From assembly GCF_007786475.1 (NCBI RefSeq), contig NZ_VNJJ01000002.1, positions 1-64,000 of the forward strand: a stretch of 64,000 bases of DNA, in the 5' to 3' direction. Below are positions 35,470 to 43,099 of this stretch, piece after piece (positions within the stretch are counted from its first letter, which is position 1; each line of letters starts with the position of its first letter). The DNA comes from Cohnella terricola. GTDB lineage: Bacteria > Bacillota > Bacilli > Paenibacillales > Paenibacillaceae. The notes beneath the pieces were generated by a model. The model ran no database searches and had not been told where the DNA came from. It was given only the letters and a program-made list of their open reading frames with translations. A program made the position numbers and the translations under genes.

Positions 35470-35650
35470 GTACAACTAATCTCGGCAATCCAGCGGCTAA
35501 AGGATAATTAGATGTAAAAAGTACAACTAATCTCGAGCTATTAGCGGTTTGGTCCGCTTTAACGCCGAATTAGTTGTACTTTTTACAATTAGTCTCGTAT
35601 TTCCATTATAGGTTGAACAATTAGTTGCATGTTTTACAACTAGTCGATTG
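35470..35650. repeat. Intergenic repeats with 51-base spacing
   Basis: Related segments start GTACAACTAATCTCG at 35470 and 35521 (51 apart) and TTTTACAAYTAGTC at 35581 and 35632 (51 apart). The two pairs face each other across the inverted repeat at 35514-35586. No gene in 35412-35661. Confidence 0.6.
35514..35586. terminator. Long inverted repeat, probable bidirectional terminator
   Basis: Perfect 18-base arms (35514-35531 and 35569-35586; right arm ATTAGTTGTACTTTTTAC) enclose a second small hairpin (AGCGG/CCGCT). It lies between the convergent GNAT and Gfo/Idh genes. Confidence 0.6.
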
Positions 35651-35661
35651 ATAGATCAGGA

Positions 35662-36651
35662 TTAGGATTGTTTATCCGCCGGATAAACGAGACCCATTTG
35701 CCTGCGCGCTGCATCCATTACTTCCATCACCGCTAGCGAATTGGCGAACGAATTCAACTCGGATTCTCTTTTTCCGCTCCGGATCAGATCGGCGAATTCT
35801 TTTACCTCGTAATACATCGTGTTATCTTCTTGCGGACGAGTGAGTTCCTCTTCTGTACCGTTCCGGTAACGGATGTACGCTTTGTCCGGGCGGCTGATCT
35901 TATCGAATATAAGCGTTCCGTTCTCCCCCTGAATCTCCGCGCTGGCATAGGAGTCGACGATTTTCGAATAATGGATGACCGCATCCATGCCGTTGTAACC
36001 AAGCAACAGGCTGCCCGCGCCATCCGCTCCGGAATCGAGCATGAACGCGCTCGCCTGGATCCGTTCTGGAGCACCGAAAAGAACGATCAACGGATAAATG
36101 CAATAGATGCCCAAATCCATTAACGCGCCATTCGAGAATTCCGGGTTAAAGGCGTTAGGCAATTCCCCCTGCTTATAGAGATCGTAACGAGAAGAGTATT
36201 GGCAGTAGCTGCCGGAATACCTCCTGACCTGACCGATCTTGTTCAGATTGTCGCGGATCGCCAGGAAGGTCGGCGTAAACGTCGATTTCATCGCTTCCAT
36301 TAATAGCACGCTATTCGCTTTAGCCGCATCGATCATCCGACGAACTTCCCTCGCATTGGAAGCGAGCGGCTTTTCGCATAATACGTGTTTCCCTGCGTTC
36401 ATACATACGATGGCCTGCTCCATGTGGAGGGAATTGGGGCTGGCAATATAGACGCCGTCCATTTCTGTGTTGGCCGCAAATTCCGCCAAGTCCGTATACA
36501 CGCGGGCAATGCCGTGCTTCTCCGCGAAAGTCCGTCCCGTCTCCTCCTTGCGGGAATAGACGGCGACGATCTCAATGCCTTCGTTCCTTCTCGCCGCATC
36601 GATAAAATCGTTCGTGATCCAATTCGTTCCAATGATGCCTAATCTGATCAT
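35662..36651 (-). CDS. Gfo/Idh/MocA family oxidoreductase
   Basis: 329 aa. N-terminal Rossmann NAD(P) domain (MIRLGIIGTNWITNDFIDAA), the Gfo/Idh motif CEKPLASNAREVRRMI at about residue 90, and a C-terminal alpha/beta domain (VDSYASAEIQGENGTLIFD). The family oxidises or epimerises sugars and cyclitols; substrate not predictable. ATG at 36651, AAAGGA upstream. It sits 18 bases downstream of the DUF72 gene and may share its transcript. Confidence 0.92.
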   Translation of the reverse strand: MIRLGIIGTNWITNDFIDAARRNEGIEIVAVYSRKEETGRTFAEKHGIARVYTDLAEFAANTEMDGVYIASPNSLHMEQAIVCMNAGKHVLCEKPLASNAREVRRMIDAAKANSVLLMEAMKSTFTPTFLAIRDNLNKIGQVRRYSGSYCQYSSRYDLYKQGELPNAFNPEFSNGALMDLGIYCIYPLIVLFGAPERIQASAFMLDSGADGAGSLLLGYNGMDAVIHYSKIVDSYASAEIQGENGTLIFDKISRPDKAYIRYRNGTEEELTRPQEDNTMYYEVKEFADLIRSGKRESELNSFANSLAVMEVMDAARRQMGLVYPADKQS

Positions 36652-36669
36652 AAGCGCATTCCTTTCTCT

Positions 36670-37533
36670 CTATAAATTAAACAAATCAAGCTGCTCGGGC
36701 GTCTCTTCCACCGGCGGTTCGTATACCGTCAATCCCAGCATGCTCATGAAACGTTTGGCGTTCCCTGCCGCATGTCCGCCGGAGTTGTTGTTAAAAATCA
36801 CGCCCACCGACGCGCTCTGTTCCGATAATCCTGCCAGTATCGTCTGCCATTCTTCCAGCTCGTCCTCGGCGTAATCATACAAATAGCGGACCTCGCGCCA
36901 ATTCGCGTTGCCGCTCTGATTCCATCCGCCGATGTTCCTGCCGTGAAATCGCACAAGCGTGAAATCCTCGGAGGTCGCTTCAGGAACGATCGGGATCGAT
37001 CCCGATCCGGCCTGGGGCTCGTCGCAGACGCTGTGGCTCCAGCCTTCGTCCCTCATGAACGCAAGCGTCTTCTCCCGAAATTCCGGCGCGTACCAACTCT
37101 GATGGCGGAACTCCAACACGCATGGAAAGTCTTCCATCCGCCTTTTCGTTTCTCGCAGCAGGCGAACGTTTTCCTTCGTGCAATCGAACCAAGGGGGGTA
37201 TTGGAATAGCGCCGCGGTCAGTTTCCCGGCCTCCCGAAGCGGAGCCAGGCTGTCGCGAAACGCGCCGTACATCTCGTCGTCGCTCTCGTAATACGGCTTG
37301 CCGCGTAAATGTCCCGTCATTCCTTGATAGGCTTTGACGACGAATCCGAAACCGTCCGGCGTCTCCCCCGCATAGCGGGCCATCCTCTCCGGCGGCTGCA
37401 CGGCATAGAACGAACTGTCCATCTCCACGATGGCGAACTGCGCGGCATACTTCTTCAGCTTGTCCTTCGCCGCGGTTCCGGACGGATAGATCGTATCGTG
37501 ATCGCCCCAACCCGCCAGCCCGACGGTAATCAT
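36670..37533 (-). CDS. DUF72 domain protein (YecE/YunF-like)
   Basis: 287 aa TIM-barrel protein of unknown function. Family landmarks: GLAGWGDHDTIYP, MDSSFYAVQPPERM, FGFVVKAYQGMTGH, ALFQYPPWFDCT and RFHGRNIGGW, VGVIFNNNSGGHA. ATG at 37533 has AAGGGG 8 bases upstream. The same frame stays open to 37707, but the extra residues are encoded by the 51-bp repeat and are rejected. Confidence 0.9.
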   Translation of the reverse strand: MITVGLAGWGDHDTIYPSGTAAKDKLKKYAAQFAIVEMDSSFYAVQPPERMARYAGETPDGFGFVVKAYQGMTGHLRGKPYYESDDEMYGAFRDSLAPLREAGKLTAALFQYPPWFDCTKENVRLLRETKRRMEDFPCVLEFRHQSWYAPEFREKTLAFMRDEGWSHSVCDEPQAGSGSIPIVPEATSEDFTLVRFHGRNIGGWNQSGNANWREVRYLYDYAEDELEEWQTILAGLSEQSASVGVIFNNNSGGHAAGNAKRFMSMLGLTVYEPPVEETPEQLDLFNL

Positions 37534-37872
37534 TATCGTGTCCCCTTCTTTCCCTCGTTTGCACATTCCTTCTATAATCATATCATAAGTCGCGTCATCA
37601 ACGCTGTCCCGCACAACTGTTCTAGTCCGGCGAAACCTACTTATATTGTGCGAAATGGCGGTTCGAGCAGCTCTAATCCGGCGAAACCTAACTAGCCCCC
37701 TCCCCAACTGGTAAACAGTTCCTTTTCTCCCTATTACAACATTTTTCGACGCAAAGTATGATACAATCCGATAGTGGGTGCAACTTTATTCGCCCAATCG
37801 CGTTCATAGTTCGACAGGAGATTCTGATATTCCGCGTTCAAAAGACAACAAAGAGGTGTTAGTTTTAGAGAA
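37534..37872. other. Intergenic region with repeat copy B
   Basis: Divergent promoter region between DUF72 and the coiled-coil gene. It contains the 51-bp-period repeat at 37623-37688 and, further right, AT-rich sequence with TATGATACAAT around 37758-37768 that may be a -10. No gene seen. Confidence 0.5.
37623..37688. repeat. Dispersed intergenic repeat, copy B
   Basis: Same 66-base arrangement as 17841-17906: a 51-base unit starting TAGTCCGGCGAAACC, then TAATCCGGCGAAACC. The shared interior includes TTATAT and GTGCGAAATGG. Confidence 0.7.
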
Positions 37873-38310
37873 ATGAGAGATACAGGAGTAGAAACCAACC
37901 CATCCGCACTTCCCGATACTTACCGAGAGAGGCCCAGACGTAAGCGCCGCGGGCCAGCGCTCTTTTTCGCCATATTATGGCTTGTACTTATCGCCGGAGG
38001 CGTATACGGAGCCAAATGGTACTCCGATCGCATTCAGCAGCAAGTATCTTCCGACTTGGAGCGCCAAACGGCCGGCCAAATCGCGTTGATGCAGCAGGAT
38101 TTCGATGCGCGAATTACAAAAATGGAAACCGATTATCAAGTGCAGCTAGCGCAGATGGAGAGCAAGATTCAAGCGTTGAACGAACTGCTGACCTTTGCCA
38201 AAGATAACGCGGACACGAAGACGGACAACAGCAACAAGCTGTATACGCAACTGGCGGAAGTAAAAAAGCAGCTGAGCGAGCTGAAGAAAAGCTTGGACGT
38301 GCTCAAATGA
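37873..38310 (+). CDS. Single-pass membrane coiled-coil protein, unknown
   Basis: 145 aa. Basic cytoplasmic segment (RERPRRKRRG), one TM helix (about 28-47), and an extracytoplasmic coiled coil to the C-terminus (heptad-like QIALMQQDFDARITKMETDY ... LYTQLAEVKKQLSELKKSL). No catalytic motif. The stop overlaps the next start (ATGA), so it is translated with the phosphodiester glycosidase and may anchor or space it. The ribosome site is weak (AGAGGTG 14 bases upstream). Confidence 0.75.
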   Translation: MRDTGVETNPSALPDTYRERPRRKRRGPALFFAILWLVLIAGGVYGAKWYSDRIQQQVSSDLERQTAGQIALMQQDFDARITKMETDYQVQLAQMESKIQALNELLTFAKDNADTKTDNSNKLYTQLAEVKKQLSELKKSLDVLK

Positions 38311-39383
38311 CCGCGGCAACCATCAGATCGTTCAACCGAACGCTGCTGCTCGCTTGCGCCCCGTTCGTTGGCTTGCTGATCTGTCTATATATTTCACAGG
38401 TCGAGCTCAAGTTGTCCGATGAGGCTTTCCCGTCCCATGAAATCGCGCAGCCGAATCCCGCTCTTCACTCCGCCACGTCGATCGACGGATTAGGCCAAGC
38501 CGAACTGTTGGCCAAAGGAACCGGACAATCGATCAAAAAACAAATCACGCTCTACAACAAAACGAACGCGAATATGAAAGAGATAGCCACGATCGCCTCC
38601 AAGCAAGCCGCGCGGCCTTACCAGATCTACGATCGTCGCATCACGAACAAGCTCGGCAGTCCTTCCGGCACCATCCAATCGGACAAGCTGCAGGCGCAGT
38701 TATTTCATTTGGACACGCAGAACTTCCGCGCGTATGCGCTTAAGGTCAAGCTGAAAAAAGACGACGCCATGAAGCTTGTGCTCGGCAAGGACGTGCAGGG
38801 CGGCGCGGAAACGACGCTGGAAGCCGTCAAGCGAAATAACGCCGCGATCGGCGTTAACGCCGGCGGTTTCGCGGACAGCGCCGGGAAGAGATATCCGCTG
38901 AGCACGACGATCGTGGAAGGCGAATATGTCGGCGGATTCCAGGCGACGTTCAAAGATTTGTTCTTCGTTGGTATGAGCGAGAACAACAAGCTGATCGGCG
39001 GAAAATTCACGAGCAAGGCGCAATTGGATGAGCAAAGCCCGAAATTCGGCGCCTCCTTCGTACCTGTACTGCTGCAGAACGGCCGAAAGACGGAAATTCC
39101 GTCCAAGTGGCAGACCAGCCCGAAACGCGCGCCGCGCACCGTCATCGCCAACTACAAAGACGATCAACTGCTCTTCCTGGTCGTCGACGGCTACAACGAG
39201 AAAGGCAGCTCCGGAGCTACGCTCGCCGAGATGCAGATCCTGCTTCAGCGTTACGGAGCGGTCAACGGCTACAATCTCGACGGCGGCGGATCGACGTCTC
39301 TCGTATGGAACGGACGAGTCATCAACAATCCTTCCGACGGACAGCTTCGCAAGCTTCCGACGAACTTTTTATTTTTCAAATAA
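38307..39383 (+). CDS. Phosphodiester glycosidase (NAGPA/DUF2233) domain protein
   Basis: 358 aa, N-terminal signal anchor (about 11-32) then an extracytoplasmic NAGPA-type domain. Landmarks: AAIGVNAGGFADSAGKRYPLS, RAPRTVIANYKDDQLLFLVVDGY, and the hallmark C-terminal GYNLDGGGSTSLVWNGRVINNPSD. The family cleaves GlcNAc or other sugars from phosphodiesters, for example on wall polymers. Overlaps the coiled-coil gene by four bases. A terminator follows. Confidence 0.88.
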   Translation: MTAATIRSFNRTLLLACAPFVGLLICLYISQVELKLSDEAFPSHEIAQPNPALHSATSIDGLGQAELLAKGTGQSIKKQITLYNKTNANMKEIATIASKQAARPYQIYDRRITNKLGSPSGTIQSDKLQAQLFHLDTQNFRAYALKVKLKKDDAMKLVLGKDVQGGAETTLEAVKRNNAAIGVNAGGFADSAGKRYPLSTTIVEGEYVGGFQATFKDLFFVGMSENNKLIGGKFTSKAQLDEQSPKFGASFVPVLLQNGRKTEIPSKWQTSPKRAPRTVIANYKDDQLLFLVVDGYNEKGSSGATLAEMQILLQRYGAVNGYNLDGGGSTSLVWNGRVINNPSDGQLRKLPTNFLFFK

Positions 39384-39390
39384 ATCGGCG

Positions 39391-39431
39391 AAAAGGCAGC
39401 GTAGGGGAGAAGATCCCTTTCGCTGCCTTTT
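39391..39431. terminator. Bidirectional terminator
   Basis: AAAAGGCAGCG/CGCTGCCTTTT stem with inner GGGGA/TCCCT pairing, between convergent genes. Confidence 0.8.
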
Positions 39432-39445
39432 CCGTTTTCACGTAT

Positions 39446-40489
39446 CTATTTCACAAATTCCACCTGATAACCCTTTTTCCGAAGCAGCGACACCAGTCCC
39501 TGATCCCCGACCATATGCAAGGAGCCGACCGCGACCAAATAGGTGCCTTTGTCGCCTTCTCGCAAGTAACCGTCGATTTTCTTCGCCATCTCGGCGTTGC
39601 GGTCATCGAGGAAAGCGCCGTTGTAGTCTTCGAATTCGTCGCCCATCGATTTCCGGCCTTCCTTCTCGTACTCTTCATGCATTTGTTCCAGCTTCTTCAA
39701 ATCTCCCGCCGTCCACATTTCTAGCAGGTCTTCCATTCCCTTCGCAGCGTTTTTCATGTTCTCGACGGACTCATGGAAATACTGCTTCTGAAGTTCTTTC
39801 GAGAATCCGTCGAAAATGTCGAGCTGCGATTCCATGCTCTCCAGCTCGATGATCGTCTTCCCTTCCTTATGGGCTTTCTTCGCGAGATATTGGTCGATTC
39901 CGTCATTCAACATATATTTCATGGCGGACAGGCTCTCAAGATTCATCGCCGCATACCACGGCTCATACTGATCGAATGTCGGAGCGGCCGCGGCCAGAAT
40001 CGACTTTTTCAAAATCGCCTGGAATTTCTCGTAGTCCTTCTCGTCCACATGGTCCTTGAGCGTCGTTCCGTCCGTCAGCAACGCCTTTTCGTTGACCAGC
40101 TCCAGCATTTTCTTCTGGTCGACTTTGGTCAAGTCCAATTCCAAAGCGATATAATTCGCTTCCTCGATCGCCTGTTCCACATTCGGATCAAGAGGATACA
40201 TATTCTTCTTCGCGACATGAATCGTTCCGATCAAATATCCGGAATTGCCGCCGCCGGTTACTTTCCACAAGTATCCTTTCGAACCTGGCGCAGACGGATC
40301 GACCGAGGCAATCGCCTCTTTCGAACCGGCGGAGTCCCCCTCTACAGGCGGTTCGGCGGTCACTGCAGTCGCCGCAGGTGACGAGGCGGTTTCCGCCCCG
40401 TTCGTTGAATGGGAGCTGCAGGCAGGAAGAGCCGTTACGGCCGCCGCAAGCAGCCATGCGAATCCGATTCTGGCAAGACGTTTACTCAT
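39446..40489 (-). CDS. TraB/GumN family lipoprotein
   Basis: 347 aa. Lipobox LPAC near residue 24, a Ser/Ala/Thr-rich linker, then a TraB/GumN (TIKI-like) domain: SGYLIGTIHVAKKNMYPL with its GTIH motif, EANYIALELDL, and C-terminal GTYLVAVGSLHMVGDQGLVSLLRKKGY with the paired GxxH. The fold is shared with metalloproteases of the Tiki/EreA-ChaN group; the bacterial role is unknown. Start overlaps the hprK stop by four bases and has GGAG 7 bases upstream. Confidence 0.88.
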   Translation of the reverse strand: MSKRLARIGFAWLLAAAVTALPACSSHSTNGAETASSPAATAVTAEPPVEGDSAGSKEAIASVDPSAPGSKGYLWKVTGGGNSGYLIGTIHVAKKNMYPLDPNVEQAIEEANYIALELDLTKVDQKKMLELVNEKALLTDGTTLKDHVDEKDYEKFQAILKKSILAAAAPTFDQYEPWYAAMNLESLSAMKYMLNDGIDQYLAKKAHKEGKTIIELESMESQLDIFDGFSKELQKQYFHESVENMKNAAKGMEDLLEMWTAGDLKKLEQMHEEYEKEGRKSMGDEFEDYNGAFLDDRNAEMAKKIDGYLREGDKGTYLVAVGSLHMVGDQGLVSLLRKKGYQVEFVK

Positions 40490-41403
40490 TTCATTTCTCC
40501 TTCGATCCGTTTCATAAATTCCTCGGCGGCGCTATAGCCTTGCTGTTTCAAATACCAACTGTTCGCCGCCGCCTCGATCATACCCGCGACGTCTCGCCCG
40601 GGCTGAAGCTGAATTTCGATGTGAGGGATGCGAACGCCCATATATTCCGTCGTTTTCGGCTCCAGCTCCAAGTCGTTATTGAGCGCCTTATCCTGCCACG
40701 GGCTAAGCTCGATATCGAGGACGATCCGCGTCTCGTCCTGGAACGCTTTTCTACCATATAATCGCACGACGTTAATCAGACCGATGCTGCGAAGCGCCAG
40801 AAACTCCCTTGTCGTCTCGTTATGCGTCCCCAGAATCGTCTGCGAGCTTAACTTCTTCATTACGACGATATCATCCGCGACGAGCCGATGTCCTCTGCGG
40901 ATCAGCGTGTGCGCCGTCTCGCTCTTGCCGATCCCGGATTTCCCTCGGAGCAGAACTCCGATGCCCGACACGTTGACGCATACCCCATGCACGGCGATCT
41001 CAGGCGCCAACGCCTGAGTCAGGTAAGCGTCCAGCTTGCCGAGAAACTCCGTCGTCGTATCTCCCGTCCGCAGAAGCGGAATGCCTTCCTGCTGACAATA
41101 AATCATCAAGTATTTAAGTCCTTCCTGGTTCGCCGTCACGATAAAGCATGGCGGATGATACTTCACGACATTGCCGATGTGCAGATTCCGTTCCTCTTCC
41201 GTCTGCTTATGTAAATAGTTGATTTCTTTGCGGCCGAGCACCTGTACGCGGTTCATCGGGAAAAAGTCGAAATAGCCGACGAACTCCAAGCCCGGGCGAT
41301 GCGCTCTCGGCCGCGTGATCTCCCTATCCATATGTTCTTCTCCCGCCAGGATTTCAAGATTAAATCTCTTCTGCAATTGTTTCACGGTAATGGATTTCAT
41401 CAT
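40486..41403 (-). CDS. hprK: HPr kinase/phosphorylase
   Basis: 305 aa bifunctional enzyme that phosphorylates HPr (and Crh) on Ser46, making the CcpA co-repressor. Seen: HGVCVNVSGIGVLLRGKSGIGKSE in two parts (catalytic His, Walker A GKSGIGKS), the second motif HRLVADDIVV, and the HprK signature VVRLYGRKAFQDETRI. The N-terminal DRTGG-like domain (RPGLEFVGYFDFF) is intact. ATG at 41403 has GGAGG 6 bases upstream. Coupled to the TraB gene rather than lgt as in B. subtilis. It links this window to carbon catabolite control, where several cre-like sites are seen. Confidence 0.96.
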   Translation of the reverse strand: MMKSITVKQLQKRFNLEILAGEEHMDREITRPRAHRPGLEFVGYFDFFPMNRVQVLGRKEINYLHKQTEEERNLHIGNVVKYHPPCFIVTANQEGLKYLMIYCQQEGIPLLRTGDTTTEFLGKLDAYLTQALAPEIAVHGVCVNVSGIGVLLRGKSGIGKSETAHTLIRRGHRLVADDIVVMKKLSSQTILGTHNETTREFLALRSIGLINVVRLYGRKAFQDETRIVLDIELSPWQDKALNNDLELEPKTTEYMGVRIPHIEIQLQPGRDVAGMIEAAANSWYLKQQGYSAAEEFMKRIEGEMK

Positions 41404-41541
41404 TCTCCCCCTCCGAGCCTCATCTAGTGCCTTCATTATAGCAAAAAACGGAGTCGCATCCAGAATGAATTGTCGCCCTGTTTTCATAATTGCTTTCATA
41501 CGCACATACCTATATCTATCGAAATTCATGGAGGTTATCAA

Positions 41542-41904
41542 ATGAACATCGACAAACTTAACCGTTATTGTCAATTGAAAACTCAGATCAAACAATGGGA
41601 GGACGAGCTGGAGCAACTTCGCCGCGACATCACGGGCGAATTTGCCCAAGATGCCGAATTCAGCCTTCACGATTACACGCTCAAACTCATTTACCAAGAG
41701 AAACGCCATTACAACGATCGGCTGCTTATCGACGCGCTCCCGGATCCCGAACTATGGAAAGTACTGTTCAAAGCCGACCCGGCCAAAATTTCCGCGCTCG
41801 TAAAAGCAGACCTGCTCAACGAAAAGTCGCTGACAGGCACATACACGACCGCCCGTATCCCGTACCTGTACGTAACTCCCGTCGTTCGCGAGGCTCAGTC
41901 GTAG
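41542..41904 (+). CDS. Small protein of unknown function
   Basis: 120 aa, cytoplasmic. N-terminal coiled-coil-like helix (QLKTQIKQWEDELEQLRRDI), then DYTLKLIYQEKRHYNDRLLID and a C-terminal part ending YLYVTPVVREAQS. No family recognised with certainty; the layout resembles small phage-like or regulatory accessory proteins, but nothing phage-like surrounds it. ATG has GGAGG 7 bases upstream. Divergent from hprK. Confidence 0.75.
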   Translation: MNIDKLNRYCQLKTQIKQWEDELEQLRRDITGEFAQDAEFSLHDYTLKLIYQEKRHYNDRLLIDALPDPELWKVLFKADPAKISALVKADLLNEKSLTGTYTTARIPYLYVTPVVREAQS

Positions 41905-42007
41905 GGCGCGACCCGTTCCCGTCTCTCCCACGGCGCACACCAAGTGATACTTTTGCTGTCCCCTATTCGTAGTTAGATCAGGCATAGTGCGAAAGGGGGA
42001 ATCAAGC

Positions 42008-42592
42008 ATGAAAAAGATCCGTCAGGCGATGATTGCAACACTTGCGGCAGCCCTGGTCTTGTCCGGATGCGGGGCCAAGGACAATCAGGCCGCAGGGCAA
42101 AGCGAGGATAACGGGCAAGGACAATGGCAGAACCAAGGCCAGCACGGCCCCGGGTTCGGACAAGAGGCGATGATGGCCGCCGATCTGTTCGGCAAAATCA
42201 AAAGCGTGGACGGAAATACGATTACGTTGTACAAATCGTCCTTTACGCCGGGAGCCCGGGGCGAAGGTGGAGGCAGGCGGCCGCCGACCGGGGAACAACG
42301 CGAGCGACCGAATATGCAAGATATGTTCTCGGACGAAACCGTCGACGTTCAAGTGACGGAAAATACGCAAATCCTCAAAACGACCTTCGAAAACGGAGAT
42401 CGCCAAGAAACCGAAATCGTGCTGACCGATCTTAAAGCGGATGACATCGTGAGCGTCGACCTAGAGGACGACACTCAGAACGCGACGACGATCACGTTAA
42501 GTATGGGCAGCGGATTCGGTGGTATGGGCGGCATGGGCGGAGGCCGAAGAGCCCAGCAGCAAGGCGAAGCTCCGTCTAACGTGCAGAAATAA
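42008..42592 (+). CDS. Lipoprotein with DUF5666-like domain
   Basis: 194 aa. Lipobox LSGC, a Gln/Gly-rich linker, then a small beta domain (FGKIKSVDGNTITLYKSSF ... VDVQVTENTQILKT ... LKADDIVSVDLED) and a Gly/Met-rich tail (GSGFGGMGGMGGGRRAQQQG). The pattern of a metal-binding or OB-like repeat domain is common in Firmicutes lipoproteins of unknown role. ATG follows GGGGGAATCAAGC. Its stop codon lies in the first unit of the 51-bp array. Confidence 0.82.
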   Translation: MKKIRQAMIATLAAALVLSGCGAKDNQAAGQSEDNGQGQWQNQGQHGPGFGQEAMMAADLFGKIKSVDGNTITLYKSSFTPGARGEGGGRRPPTGEQRERPNMQDMFSDETVDVQVTENTQILKTTFENGDRQETEIVLTDLKADDIVSVDLEDDTQNATTITLSMGSGFGGMGGMGGGRRAQQQGEAPSNVQK

Positions 42593-43043
42593 TCGTACTA
42601 CTGACACTGGATGCGGCCACGAAGAAGGAGTAACTCGAAATAATCGTACTACTCGCGCTGAATGGGGCCACGAAGAAGGAGTAACTCGAAATAATCGTAC
42701 TACTCGCGCTGAATGGGGCCACGAAGAAGGAGTAACTCGAAATAATCGTACTACTCGCGCTGAGTGGGGCAACGAAGAAGGAGTAACTCGAAATAATCGT
42801 ACTACTCGCGCTGAATGGGGCCACAAAGAAGGAGTAACTCGAAATAATCGTACTACTCGCGCTGAATGGGGCCACGAAGAAGGAGTAACTCGAAATAATC
42901 GTACTACTCGCGCTGATTGGGGCCACGAAGAAGAAGTAACTCGAAATAATCATACTACTCGCGCTGAATGGGGCCACAAAGAAGGAGTAACTCGAAATAA
43001 TGTACTACTCGCGCTGAATGCGGCCACGACAGAGGAACTAATA
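42586..43043. repeat. Tandem array of nine 51-bp units
   Basis: Units start at 42586, 42637, 42688, 42739, 42790, 42841, 42892, 42943 and 42994. The core is GAAATAATCGTACTACTCGC followed by GCTGAATGGGGCCACGAAG and AAGGAGTAACTC. Inner units differ at one to three bases; the first and last are degenerate, the last also one base shorter. There are no spacers, so it is not a CRISPR. Because 51 is divisible by three, reading frames stay open on both strands, but neither has a credible start. Confidence 0.95.
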
Positions 43044-43052
43044 CGCACAGGT

Positions 43053-43092
43053 AAAAAAAACAGTCCGCCCCCTAGCCGGGAAGCGGACTGTT
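43053..43092 (-). terminator. Terminator of the MFS gene
   Basis: Minus strand: AACAGTCCGC/GCGGACTGTT stem followed by TTTTTTTACC. Confidence 0.82.
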
Positions 43093-43099
43093 GCTCCTA

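Noticed and set aside
36670-37707. Longer N-terminus for the DUF72 protein
   Set aside because: The extra 58 residues are encoded by the dispersed repeat and upstream DNA; the ATG at 37533 has a proper ribosome site and matches the family start.
42586-43043. CRISPR array
   Set aside because: Direct repeats are contiguous with no unique spacers and there are no cas genes; it is a tandem minisatellite.
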